Shown piece by piece: positions 6,473 to 13,994 of a stretch of 13,994 nucleotides of DNA. The notes below the pieces were generated by a model, which ran no database searches, was not told the DNA's origin, and was given only the letters and a program-made list of their open reading frames with translations. How positions within the stretch are numbered: position 1 is the stretch's first letter; each line of letters begins with the position of its first letter. The DNA is from JAPXSY01 sp034003585 (lineage in GTDB: Bacteria > Verrucomicrobiota > Kiritimatiellia > RFP12 > UBA1067), in assembly GCA_034003585.1 (NCBI GenBank), contig JAVEYH010000097.1, forward strand, positions 1-13,994, in the 5' to 3' direction. The position numbers and the translations under genes are program-made.

Positions 6473-8488
6473 TTACTCCCGCAGCGATGCGGCGTGACGC
6501 CGCAGATCCCCCAGATCGTAGTGCCGCAGCGCGCCGTGCACCACATCGGCGAAACGGTGACGCTGCCCGCGGGCGATCACCCCGCTCCAGTCGGGGGGTT
6601 CCCCTTGCCACGTCACGCGGGAGAACAGGCCCGGCTCGGCGGCCGCCGCGTGCAGCGCGGGCGTCACAGCCCATCCCGCCGCGCGCAGCTCGACCCGCTC
6701 CCGGCCGCAAGCCGCCGCCAGCCAGCGGGCGCAGACCAGCAGCGTTTCGGCGCGCAGGCCAACGAGGGAATCCCCAAGCAGATAGGCCAGCACCGCCAGC
6801 TCCTCGTCGCGGTTCTCCGCGCCGTAAAAGGCGTGCGCGCTCCCGTACGTCTCGCCGAAGCCGCACAGGTCGGCCACCAGAACGGCCCGGCCCTCGGCCA
6901 TCCGCGCCGCCACTTCGGCGACGGCATTCGTTTTGCCCGCGCCGTCCACCACCAGCACCGGTGCCCCGCGCGGCACCGCGGGCTTCACGAACACAGCGGG
7001 GATCATTCCCCCGGCCGACCCCGTGAGCAGCACGCGCCGAATCTCGCCCCGCGACCCCTGATCGTCGCAGGGCGTCACGCCGCACACCCGGGTGACCGGG
7101 ATGGGGAGCGCCGTGACCGGTGCGATTTTCGCGCAGCGCCGCACGGCCTCAGCCAACCCCTGCCGGTCCAACGCGGGGCGCAGGGCTTCGAGCCGGGCGG
7201 CCTCCTCCCGCAGGAGGTCGTAAACCGAGCGCGCCCCGGGCAACCGCGCCACCTGCCCCTGCGGCGTGACCCTCACCTCTTCCGCGGCCAGGCCCATCTC
7301 CGTCTCCGGCGGCACGCGCAACGTCCCGCCCTGACCCAGCCAGCGGCTCATCCACGCCACCGAGGCTTGGCGTAACGGCTCCGACCAGCCGTGCGGCCCC
7401 TCGGCCTCCACACACGCGATCCGGTCGGCCATCCCCAGCCGCTCATAGACGGCGCGCACCTCGGCGAACGTCTGCCGCGTGCCGTCGATGGGAAAGAAAT
7501 CCTTTTGCGCCGCGCCGACACGGGTGGGGTGCGGCGCGCGCAGCAGCAGCCACCCCGCATGTTCCAACCCGAAGGCCATCTGTCCGAATAGGTTCTGCTC
7601 CGCGTCCTGGGGACCGATGGCCTCGCACACCCGCTGCAGCGAGGAGAGATAACAGTTGGGCGAAGCCGCCCGGATGCGCGGATCCAGCGCGGCGAGATAG
7701 GTTGTCAGCGTGCCGCCGCCGCTGTTGCCCATGCAGCCCAGACGCGCGGGGTCCACCTCCGGGCGCGAGGCCAGATAGTCCAGCGCGCGCATCCCGTCCC
7801 CGATCCGGAACGTGGCGGTGTTCCATCCCACAAGCGCCGCCAGCACCCCGGTATCATTGTGCCCGTGGACCCCGGACCGTCCCGGCGTCCCCTGCAACCG
7901 TTCGCCCTGATCGATGGGGTCATAGAGCAACGCCGCCACGCCGTTGACCGCGGCCAGCAGCGCGGCGCGCTGATATGCGGGCAAACCCTTCCCGTTCGCG
8001 CTGTGGCCGCAGGGCACGATCACCCCCGGATACGGCGGCGCGAAACGCTCCCGGTCCGGCAGGAACAGCAAAGCCGTGACGAAAAACGCCGGGCGGCTCT
8101 CGAACAGCACTTTTTCGACACGGTACCCCTCCCGCGCGACGCTTCCGGTAACCCGCGCCCGCAGCGGCGCGCGTTCGGGCAACCCGCCGAGCGCGTTCAG
8201 GACTTGCGCGCGCATGCGGTCCTGCCAAGCCCGTAACGCCTCCGGAGTTCCGAGCGCGTCGGTCTCCCTGCGGAGGCGCTCGCCGGCCCCGGCCATGCGG
8301 GCGCGGAGACTCCGGTACACGAGGGTTGCGGGCGGTCCCCCGGCCGTCTGTTCGTCCAACACCGGAGTCAGCAAGCCATGACGGACGTCAGGCGTGTCCG
8401 CACAGGCGACACCCGATGAAATCGCGATCAGGCACGCCGTCCACCGCCTGAGGCAAAAACACCGCCGGGCCGAAATTCCGATCTTCAC
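6473..8488 (-). CDS. Secreted tandem alpha/beta-hydrolase, acetyl-xylan-esterase-like
   Basis: The 671-residue protein starts at GTG 8488. An earlier GTG (8497) overlaps the upstream stop, but AAGGAG at 8497-8502 sits 8 bases before GTG 8488, so the later start fits better. The N-terminus (MKIGISARRCFCLRRW, then TACLIAISSGVACA) is a signal peptide. The first hydrolase domain, about residues 110-390, has an oxyanion-region VPCGHSANGKG, DPIDQGER, the nucleophile elbow GCMGNSGGGT (Ser256) and GPHGW (His366); an Asp in KDFFPIDG (330 or 335) may complete the triad. This matches acetyl-xylan-esterase-like families of Planctomycetes and Verrucomicrobia, which deacylate plant or algal glycans. A second domain of about 220 residues repeats the fold (VLVVDGAGK, ADLCGFGET), but the elbow position reads AAGWAVTP without serine, so it is probably non-catalytic. 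It follows the GH97 gene by 5 bases. Acetyl versus other ester specificity is inferred only. Confidence 0.85.
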   Translation of the reverse strand: MKIGISARRCFCLRRWTACLIAISSGVACADTPDVRHGLLTPVLDEQTAGGPPATLVYRSLRARMAGAGERLRRETDALGTPEALRAWQDRMRAQVLNALGGLPERAPLRARVTGSVAREGYRVEKVLFESRPAFFVTALLFLPDRERFAPPYPGVIVPCGHSANGKGLPAYQRAALLAAVNGVAALLYDPIDQGERLQGTPGRSGVHGHNDTGVLAALVGWNTATFRIGDGMRALDYLASRPEVDPARLGCMGNSGGGTLTTYLAALDPRIRAASPNCYLSSLQRVCEAIGPQDAEQNLFGQMAFGLEHAGWLLLRAPHPTRVGAAQKDFFPIDGTRQTFAEVRAVYERLGMADRIACVEAEGPHGWSEPLRQASVAWMSRWLGQGGTLRVPPETEMGLAAEEVRVTPQGQVARLPGARSVYDLLREEAARLEALRPALDRQGLAEAVRRCAKIAPVTALPIPVTRVCGVTPCDDQGSRGEIRRVLLTGSAGGMIPAVFVKPAVPRGAPVLVVDGAGKTNAVAEVAARMAEGRAVLVADLCGFGETYGSAHAFYGAENRDEELAVLAYLLGDSLVGLRAETLLVCARWLAAACGRERVELRAAGWAVTPALHAAAAEPGLFSRVTWQGEPPDWSGVIARGQRHRFADVVHGALRHYDLGDLRRHAASLRE

Positions 8489-8493
8489 GCGCG

Positions 8494-10338
8494 TCACTCC
8501 TTCACAAAGTGTGCGACGAACCCGCCGTTCTTCCGCAGCTCCAGCGTCAGTCTCTCCTTCCGGGTCACACGCCGCTGCTCTTGCGCATACGCGTCATCGC
8601 GGTCCGGCCGGTCCCCGTAACTCAGCATGCGGAAGGTCCCCCGCCCGAGGAACGCGCAGTCGATCGTCAGCGTCTGCGGCCGGTCGGCATTGATCACGCC
8701 GACAAACCAGTCCTGCCGGTCACGTTTGGCCATGGCCACCACGCGGCCGATCTCCGAGCCGGGCAGCACGCGCGTCTCGTTCCACACCGCGGGAATCGCG
8801 CGGAACGTCTCCACCGCGGGATTCCGGAGATACCATGCGGGATTGTCGGCATAGCAGAGGAAAGGCGAGTGGAACACCACGGCCTGCGCCAATTCGCGGG
8901 CCCACGTGAAGCCGTTGAGTTCGGCCGGATTGAATACCGTCGGCGTGTAATCCGCGCGGCCCTGCACGTTGCGGCAGAACGGCAGAATCGTATCATAGCT
9001 CGGCGGCTGGGTCCGTTTGTAACGGGAGATGTGCCACTCGTGACCGCGCACGGCCTCGCGCGTCAGGTCATGCGGCCAGGTACGCTCGCGGCCGGTCGGT
9101 TTGGTCGCGCCGTGAAAATCCACAAACAGCCCGATCGCGGCGGCATCGCGCAACGTGTCCTCATACCATTGCACCCACTCGCGGTTCGCGGCCGGCATGA
9201 AATCGATCTTGATCCCGGTCACACCGGACTCCTTGACGCGGCGCATGTAGGCCAAACGGTCCGCCTCCGTTTTGACCTCTTTGCTGTGAACCCAGATCGC
9301 GGTCTCGACCCCGACGGACTTCCCGTACGCCACGCAATCGCGCAGGCACGCCCACTCGTCCCTTTCGCCGTCCCGCCATTTTTTCCAACCGTCGTCAATG
9401 AGGTAATACTCGAAACCGAGGGCGCGCGTGCGGTCATACCACTCCCTCTGTTCCGCGAGCACGGGATCGCCGGAGGACCACCAATGCCAGACCGCGCGCC
9501 CCGGTTTGTAAAAGCCGGCGTTCGCCAGGGACTCGGAAGGCGGCGGACAGAGGTTTTTCACGATGTCACTGTTGGCCAGGGTGTTCAGATCCCGCGCGAC
9601 CAGCGTGACGCGCCAGGGCGAAAGCACCTCGCCCGCCAGCGTCCAGCCCGCCTTGTCGGCATGAAAGAAAGCGTTGAGGATCCGTGATCCCGCAGACCGC
9701 AGGGCCATATCGCTGTACCGGTCAAGATTCGCCTCGGTCAGCATCAGGTAGTACGGCTTTCCGGCCAGCTTGAGGGTCACGGGCACCCCCATGGCCGTTC
9801 CCGCCGCGATCTCCTCCGCCGCCTGCTCCAGGTACACATCCTCATGATCGCGGACATTTTTCTGATACCACACCCGCGCGCCGCGGGGCAGCACCCACGC
9901 GCTTGACTCGCCCGCGACCGTCCGCATACCCTTGCCGGGCACACGGTACCGGTAGGCCGCGCCGTCGTCAAAAACCCGGAACTCCAGGGTCCCGGCCTGT
10001 CCGCCGCAATCCCCGCACATCAGCGGGATCAGGGCCTCGCGGTACCGGTTGACCGCCGTGTCGTGCAACCCCTGCACCGCATACTTCTCCCGGAAGGAGC
10101 GGAACACGGGCTTGCCGAGCCTGACCCCCTTGCCCCAGTCACGTCCGTCCACGGTGATGCCGAGCGGCGAACACGGCAACACCTCGCATCCGTCGGCGAG
10201 CACCCGGTACGAAAGCCGGCCCAGTTCATCCGGCCCGACCTCCGCCGAAACCCGCCCGTCCGGACCGGTGACCGTCACCTGCGCCCCGCAGCCCCACGCG
10301 GCCGCTACACACGCCGCCCAAACCGTGATCTGTCGCAT
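8494..10338 (-). CDS. Secreted glycoside hydrolase family 97, retaining alpha-galactosidase type
   Basis: The 614-residue protein starts at ATG 10338, chosen because GGGGAGG (10347-10353) lies 8 bases upstream and the N-terminus MRQITVWAACVAAAWGCGA is a clean signal peptide; an upstream in-frame ATG at 10377 lacks both. GH97 organisation is visible: an N-terminal beta-sandwich (about 20-275, with SPLGITVDG and YREALIPL), a (beta/alpha)8 barrel (about 280-520, with VWHWWSSG, YYLIDDGW, GIKIDFM) and a C-terminal beta domain (FVGVINADRPQTLTID). Asp379 in GIKIDFM occupies the nucleophile position of retaining GH97 enzymes, which the inverting SusB-type alpha-glucosidases lack. Glu434 in RGHEW lies 55 residues later, the spacing I recall for nucleophile and acid/base in the Bacteroides alpha-galactosidase BtGH97b. 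It therefore probably removes alpha-galactose or a similar sugar outside the cytoplasm. It is first in an operon with the tandem esterase. Confidence 0.93.
   Translation of the reverse strand: MRQITVWAACVAAAWGCGAQVTVTGPDGRVSAEVGPDELGRLSYRVLADGCEVLPCSPLGITVDGRDWGKGVRLGKPVFRSFREKYAVQGLHDTAVNRYREALIPLMCGDCGGQAGTLEFRVFDDGAAYRYRVPGKGMRTVAGESSAWVLPRGARVWYQKNVRDHEDVYLEQAAEEIAAGTAMGVPVTLKLAGKPYYLMLTEANLDRYSDMALRSAGSRILNAFFHADKAGWTLAGEVLSPWRVTLVARDLNTLANSDIVKNLCPPPSESLANAGFYKPGRAVWHWWSSGDPVLAEQREWYDRTRALGFEYYLIDDGWKKWRDGERDEWACLRDCVAYGKSVGVETAIWVHSKEVKTEADRLAYMRRVKESGVTGIKIDFMPAANREWVQWYEDTLRDAAAIGLFVDFHGATKPTGRERTWPHDLTREAVRGHEWHISRYKRTQPPSYDTILPFCRNVQGRADYTPTVFNPAELNGFTWARELAQAVVFHSPFLCYADNPAWYLRNPAVETFRAIPAVWNETRVLPGSEIGRVVAMAKRDRQDWFVGVINADRPQTLTIDCAFLGRGTFRMLSYGDRPDRDDAYAQEQRRVTRKERLTLELRKNGGFVAHFVKE
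8497..8502 (-). promoter_or_regulatory. Ribosome-binding site deciding the esterase start
   Basis: AAGGAG on the minus strand lies inside the last codons of the GH97 gene. It touches GTG 8497, too close for initiation there, and is 8 bases from GTG 8488, an ideal distance. The later start shortens the esterase by three residues and leaves a 5-base gap between the genes. Confidence 0.65.
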
Positions 10339-10476
10339 TCTGGTGCCCTCCCCTTTCCCATTGTGTCTGCACACCATAACCGGAACGCCACCGCAGGTGA
10401 AGACAAAAATCCCTCATGGCATCCTGCGCCCCTTTTTGTTATCTTTTTGTCACTTTTTTTAAGGAAACCGAAAATC
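10339..10476. promoter_or_regulatory. Divergent intergenic region between GH97 and aspS
   Basis: The 138 bases must hold the promoters of both the GH97 operon (minus) and aspS (plus). T-rich tracts at about 10434-10460 precede aspS. I see no convincing paired -35/-10 hexamers on either strand, no strong hairpin and no T-box-like leader. AAGGA at 10461-10465, 11 bases before ATG 10477, is the probable aspS ribosome site. Confidence 0.5.
10347..10353 (-). promoter_or_regulatory. Ribosome-binding site deciding the GH97 start
   Basis: GGGGAGG on the minus strand is 8 bases upstream of ATG 10338. It supports that start over the in-frame ATG at 10377, which has no comparable site and would place a polar stretch before the signal peptide. 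Confidence 0.75.
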
Positions 10477-12261
10477 ATGCACCTGTACCGTTCACACACC
10501 TGCAACGAACTCCGCGCCGCCGACGCGGGCGCGACCGCCAAGCTTTCCGGCTGGATCTTCCGGGTCCGGGACCACGGCGGCATCCTGTTCATCGATCTGC
10601 GCGACCACTACGGCATCACACAAGTGGTGGTCCATCCGAGCCGCCCGTTCTTCGAACCGCTTTCCAAAACCAAGCTGGAGAGCGTGATCACCGTGACCGG
10701 CGAGGTGACCCTGCGCGAGCCTTCAACCGTCAACCCCGACCTCCCCACCGGCGAGGTCGAGCTCGTGGCGAACGCCTGCCTGATCGAGGCCGCCTCGGAG
10801 CAGACGCCGCTCTATCTGCCGGGCGACGAGGACGGGGCCGAGGACCTGCGTCTGAAATACCGGTTTCTGGATCTGCGGCGCGCGCGCATCCACCGCAACA
10901 TCCTGTTGCGTTCGCAGATCATCGCTTTCCTGCGCAAGGCCATGGAGGCGCACGGGTTCAACGAGTACCAGACGCCGATCCTGACGTGCAGCTCACCCGA
11001 AGGCGCGCGCGACTATCTCGTGCCCAGCCGCGTGCACCACGGCAAATTTTACGCCCTGCCGCAGGCTCCCCAGCTCTTCAAGCAGTTGCTGATGGTCGCG
11101 GGGTTCGACCGCTATTTTCAGATCGCGCCCTGCTTCCGCGACGAGGACGCGCGCGCCGACCGCTCGCCCGGCGAGTTCTACCAGTTGGACATGGAGATGG
11201 CGTTTGTCACGCAGGAAGACGTGTTCGCGGTCGTCGAAGACGTGCTGCACAAAACCTTTACGCACTTCTCGGAGAAAAAGACGGATGCCACGCCCTGGGT
11301 CCGCATCCCCTTTCGCGAGGCCATGCTCAAATACGGCAGCGACAAGCCCGATCTGCGCATCCCGATCGAGATGTTCGACTGCTCCGAACTCTTCCGGAAC
11401 TCAGGATTCAACGCGTTCGCAGCGGCCGTCCAAAACGGCGCCGCCGTTCGCGCGATCCCGGTCAAGGGGATCAAGGACAAACCCCGGAGCTTCTTCGACA
11501 AGCTCGTCGAGCACGCCAAATCGCTCGGATCGAAGGGCCTCGCCTATCTGATCTGGGACGGGAGCGCCGTCAAAGGGCCGATCCAGAAGTTCCTTACCCC
11601 GGCCGAATTGGCCGAGCTGGCGCGGATGGGCAACGCCGCGGACGGCGACGTGATCTTCTTCGTGTGCGACGCACCGGACAAGGCCGCCAAGATCGGCGGC
11701 GACCTCCGCGTCAAACTGGGGCGCGACCTCGAGCTGATCGACAACGGGGTGTTCCGCTTCTGCTGGATCGTCGATTTCCCGATGTTCGAGACCGACCCCG
11801 AGACCGGCTGTGTCGGCTTCTCGCACAATCCGTTCTCCATGCCGCAGGGCGGCATGGAGGCCCTGCTGAACAAACCCCCGCTGGAGATCCTGGCGTACCA
11901 GTACGATGTGGTCTGCAACGGCATCGAACTCTCCAGCGGCGCGATCCGCAACCATCTGCCCGAGATCATGTACAAAGCATTCGAGATCGCGGGGTATGGC
12001 CCCGAGGTCGTGGAGGAGAAATTCTCCTGCCTGCTCAATGCCTTCCGGTACGGCGCGCCGCCCCACGGCGGCATCGCGCCCGGTGTGGACCGCATGGTCA
12101 TGCTGCTGGCGGGCGAGGAGAACATCCGCGAGGTGATCGCTTTCCCGATGAACCAGAAGGCCCAGGACCTGATGATGAACGCGCCCTCCGACGTTTCCGA
12201 GAAACAGCTCCGCGAACTGCACATCAAGATCCGCGGCCGCGAGCTGCCGCCGACGGCGTAA
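10477..12261 (+). CDS. aspS: Aspartyl-tRNA synthetase (possibly nondiscriminating)
   Basis: This class II synthetase charges tRNA-Asp with aspartate in the cytosol. The 594 residues match the bacterial-type length of about 590. The N-terminal OB-fold anticodon domain contains GWIFRVRDHGGILFIDLRD (from 25). The catalytic core follows, with YLVPSRVHHGKFYALPQAPQ (from 180), motif 2 FRDEDARADR (220-229) and motif 3 GVDRMVML (536-543), and an inserted GAD domain lies between. PGEFYQLDMEM after motif 2 and SHNPFSMPQGG near the C-terminus are the form common in Alphaproteobacteria, not the E. coli form. His33 in RDHGG is the residue found in nondiscriminating enzymes such as that of Pseudomonas aeruginosa (Leu in E. 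coli), so it may also charge tRNA-Asn; the partner position 83 is Ser. AAGGA lies 11 bases before the ATG. It stands alone and converges with rnhB. Confidence 0.96.
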   Translation: MHLYRSHTCNELRAADAGATAKLSGWIFRVRDHGGILFIDLRDHYGITQVVVHPSRPFFEPLSKTKLESVITVTGEVTLREPSTVNPDLPTGEVELVANACLIEAASEQTPLYLPGDEDGAEDLRLKYRFLDLRRARIHRNILLRSQIIAFLRKAMEAHGFNEYQTPILTCSSPEGARDYLVPSRVHHGKFYALPQAPQLFKQLLMVAGFDRYFQIAPCFRDEDARADRSPGEFYQLDMEMAFVTQEDVFAVVEDVLHKTFTHFSEKKTDATPWVRIPFREAMLKYGSDKPDLRIPIEMFDCSELFRNSGFNAFAAAVQNGAAVRAIPVKGIKDKPRSFFDKLVEHAKSLGSKGLAYLIWDGSAVKGPIQKFLTPAELAELARMGNAADGDVIFFVCDAPDKAAKIGGDLRVKLGRDLELIDNGVFRFCWIVDFPMFETDPETGCVGFSHNPFSMPQGGMEALLNKPPLEILAYQYDVVCNGIELSSGAIRNHLPEIMYKAFEIAGYGPEVVEEKFSCLLNAFRYGAPPHGGIAPGVDRMVMLLAGEENIREVIAFPMNQKAQDLMMNAPSDVSEKQLRELHIKIRGRELPPTA

Positions 12262-12314
12262 CCCGGTTTTCCGAGATTCCCCTCTTCGTTCGATCCCGAT
12301 CCCGGCCACCTGAT

Positions 12315-12962
12315 TCACCCTTCGAAGCCCGGCAGCCTCTGATCGGCGTCCGACACCGGCCGGAAGGTGTGGCGGTGTTCGGGGCAGGCGCCGTATTTGA
12401 AGAGTGCGGCCATGTGCGCGTGCACGCCATACCCCTTGTTCACGGCAAAGCCGTACTGGGGATACCGCGCGTCGAGTTTGCGCATGAACCGGTCGCGGCT
12501 GACTTTGGCCACCACGCTGGCGGCCGCGATCAGCAGACTCTTGCCGTCACCCTGAACGATCGCTGTGGACGGGCACGGCAGGCCTTTCACCGGCAGGCCG
12601 TCAACCAGCGCGCGGCCGACCCGCACGGCGAGAGACTCGATGGCACGGCGCATGGCGAGATGCGTGGCCGCGAGAATGTTCAGCCGGTCAATCTCCGCCG
12701 CCGAGCACCAGCCGGTGGCCAGCGCGATCCCGTCGCGGTGGCTCAGCAGATCGAAATACCGCTCGCGTCGCGCGGGACTCAATTGCTTAGAGTCCGTCAG
12801 GCAAGCCAGCTCACCGGCGAACAGCGTTTCGGCAAGCTGCCGCGGCATCGTCACCGCGCCCGCCACCACCGGTCCGGCCAGACAGCCGCGCCCCGCCTCG
12901 TCCACCCCGGCCAACATCTCGCCGGGCGCCGCGCCCCAAATCTCTCGCTCATATCGCAACAT
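12315..12962 (-). CDS. rnhB: Ribonuclease HII
   Basis: RNase HII cuts RNA in RNA/DNA hybrids and starts removal of misincorporated ribonucleotides. The 215 residues fit the family. Catalytic residues are Asp21 and Glu22 in GVDEAGRG (19-26), Asp121 in LVDG and Asp139 in GDGKS, followed by the conserved SVVAKVSRD (149-157). The Asp121-Asp139 spacing of 18 equals that of E. coli Asp108-Asp126. The C-terminal YGVHAHMAALFKYGACPEHRHTF is also characteristic. AAGGA lies about 8 bases before ATG 12962. It begins 10 bases after the stop of the SDR gene upstream, so the two are probably one transcript. The 53 bases between its stop and the aspS stop contain no clear terminator. Confidence 0.97.
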   Translation of the reverse strand: MLRYEREIWGAAPGEMLAGVDEAGRGCLAGPVVAGAVTMPRQLAETLFAGELACLTDSKQLSPARRERYFDLLSHRDGIALATGWCSAAEIDRLNILAATHLAMRRAIESLAVRVGRALVDGLPVKGLPCPSTAIVQGDGKSLLIAAASVVAKVSRDRFMRKLDARYPQYGFAVNKGYGVHAHMAALFKYGACPEHRHTFRPVSDADQRLPGFEG

Positions 12963-12972
12963 TCGGTCATCC

Positions 12973-13899
12973 TTACCGGCTCACCGTCCCAGAAGCGGGA
13001 TGGCCGATCAACGAGCGCAGCGCTCCCTCCAGATCGGGATACCGGAAGGCGTGACCCCGCGCCAGGGCCGCCGCCGGCACAACGCGCTGGCTCGCGAGCA
13101 GCAGCGCCGCGCGCTCACCAAGACCGGCCCGCAACAGCCAGCCCGGAACCGCGCACCGGACGGGACGGCGCAACAACGCGCCCAGCGTCGCGGCGAACTC
13201 CGCCTGCCGCACCGGCTGCGGTGCCGTGAGGTTGAAGGGCCCGGCGGCGCGCGCGTCATCCAACAACCGCAAGACCAGTCCGACCCAATCCCCGATGTGA
13301 ATCCAACTGACCCACTGCCGCCCGTCGCCGAGGCGTGCCCCCCATCCCATGCGAAACGGGGGCACCATGCGTCGGAGCGCGCCGCCCGACGCGTCCAACA
13401 CCATGCCGGTCCGCAACCGGCACACACGCACGCCGCTTCCGCGGGCCTCTTCCGCGGCCGCCTCCCACGCTGTGCAGAGCCGCCCGAGAAAATCCCTGCC
13501 GTGCGCGGCCGATTCGTCCAGCACCTCATCCGCCCGGTCCCCGTAATAGCCGGTCGCCGAGGCGCTGAGCAGCACAGCAGGCCGCGCGAAGGCTCCGGCA
13601 ATCCCCTCAACCAGCCTTCGGGTCGAGGTCACCCGGCTCTCCCACAACCCGGTTTTCCGCGCGGTCCGCCACCGCCGATCGAAGACCGGGGCGCCCGCCA
13701 GATGAATCACCGCGTCGAACGGTTCCCGCGCCAGACGCGCCGCAAAATCATCGGCCACCGGCCTCACCTTCGGACCGCACAGGCTGCCCACCGTCCCGGG
13801 CCGTCGGCTGGCGACTGACACCTCGTCACCGCGCGTCAGCAACGCCGCGCACAGATGCCGTCCCAGAAAACCGGCCCCGCCTGTAATCAGTACCCGCAT
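12973..13899 (-). CDS. TIGR01777-family NAD(P)-binding SDR protein (YfcH/SDR39U1-like)
   Basis: This is an atypical short-chain dehydrogenase/epimerase-fold protein of uncertain reaction; the family is widespread in bacteria and plants (E. coli YfcH). Residues 4-13, LITGGAGFLG, form the GxxGxxG dinucleotide-binding loop. DAVIHLAGAP (62-71) and LSASATGYYGD (111-121) are family signatures, and the C-terminal DUF1731-like region ends with SQRVVPAAALARGHAFRYPDLEGAL. The start is ATG 13899, giving 308 residues, the normal family length, with purine-rich GGGAAAGG sequence upstream. The frame is open to 13989, but that extension (MLTPVWCV...) has no family counterpart and would bury the Rossmann strand 30 residues in. 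It is followed by rnhB after 10 bases, which suggests cotranscription without implying a shared function. Confidence 0.92.
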   Translation of the reverse strand: MRVLITGGAGFLGRHLCAALLTRGDEVSVASRRPGTVGSLCGPKVRPVADDFAARLAREPFDAVIHLAGAPVFDRRWRTARKTGLWESRVTSTRRLVEGIAGAFARPAVLLSASATGYYGDRADEVLDESAAHGRDFLGRLCTAWEAAAEEARGSGVRVCRLRTGMVLDASGGALRRMVPPFRMGWGARLGDGRQWVSWIHIGDWVGLVLRLLDDARAAGPFNLTAPQPVRQAEFAATLGALLRRPVRCAVPGWLLRAGLGERAALLLASQRVVPAAALARGHAFRYPDLEGALRSLIGHPASGTVSR

Positions 13900-13973
13900 C
13901 CCTTTCCCGCCTTTCCCGGCAAAGACCCCCGCACCGGATCCGTCGCCTCCCGCGTTATGAACGGTAACACACC

Positions 13974-13994
13974 ACACCGGAGTCAGCAACCCAT
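13974..13994. repeat. 21-base near-copy of 8359-8379
   Basis: The last 21 bases of the window, ACACCGGAGTCAGCAA-C-CCAT, match 8359-8379 (ACACCGGAGTCAGCAA-G-CCAT) at 20 of 21 positions in the same orientation. One copy lies inside the coding region of the esterase (residues HGLLTPV), the other upstream of the SDR gene. Whether it is a dispersed repeat, the edge of a homologous gene, or chance cannot be settled because the window ends here. Confidence 0.5.

Noticed and set aside
10434..10460. T-rich tract before aspS as a terminator or attenuator
   Set aside because: No stable GC-rich hairpin precedes the T runs on the plus strand.
10416..13229. Plus-strand frame of 937 codons overlapping aspS
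   Set aside because: It is the +1-type shadow of aspS, continuing as antisense of rnhB, with very high Arg/Pro content.
12565..13818. Plus-strand frame of 417 codons opposite rnhB and the SDR gene
   Set aside because: Both minus-strand genes have full family signatures; the plus frame is Arg/Pro/Ala-rich shadow sequence.
1..13994. CRISPR array, intact IS element, toxin-antitoxin or phage-defence genes
   Set aside because: No regularly spaced repeats, transposase motifs, terminal inverted repeats or defence domains were seen on either strand.

Overview
The window is GC-rich bacterial chromosome, apparently from a metagenome assembly because it carries a 100-base run of N. It holds conserved housekeeping genes (aspS, era, rnhB, a phosphofructokinase, tRNA-Lys) interleaved with large secreted carbohydrate-active proteins: a GH20b/GH84-like protein, a beta-helix protein, a GH97 glycosidase and a tandem acetyl-xylan-esterase-like protein. 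This mix, with CCA-encoded tRNA and long secreted glycosidases carrying C-terminal accessory domains, suggests a polysaccharide-degrading member of the PVC group (Kiritimatiellota, Lentisphaerota or Verrucomicrobiota). That placement is inferred from protein character only; no phylogenetic marker was compared.

Layout. (1) 1-3709, minus strand: a two-gene operon encoding a secreted 907-residue glycosidase-like protein followed, with a 4-base ATGA overlap, by a secreted right-handed beta-helix protein that runs off the left edge. The first gene is interrupted by the N run, which looks like an unmerged contig overlap. (2) 3737-4123: a short leftover of what may be a tyrosine-recombinase gene, a bidirectional terminator, tRNA-Lys(UUU) on the minus strand, and two divergent promoters whose -35 boxes directly abut. 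(3) 4158-6454, plus strand: a phosphofructokinase and era, overlapping by ATGA. (4) 6473-10338, minus strand: GH97 glycosidase then tandem alpha/beta-hydrolase esterase, 5 bases apart, both exported. (5) 10477-12261, plus strand: aspS. (6) 12315-13899, minus strand: a TIGR01777-family SDR protein and rnhB, 10 bases apart.

Working picture. Two exported-enzyme operons probably attack complex glycans outside the cytoplasm: GH97 plus esterase would remove alpha-linked sugars and acyl groups, while the GH20b/GH84-like plus beta-helix pair is of unknown specificity. The phosphofructokinase commits released hexose to glycolysis. The most useful observations are the gap artefact (deleting 118 bases restores one open frame with a signal peptide), the back-to-back promoters, the possible integrase remnant beside tRNA-Lys, the dead-looking second domain of the esterase, and a nondiscriminating-type histidine in AspRS. 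I found no CRISPR array, no intact mobile element and no defence-system gene.
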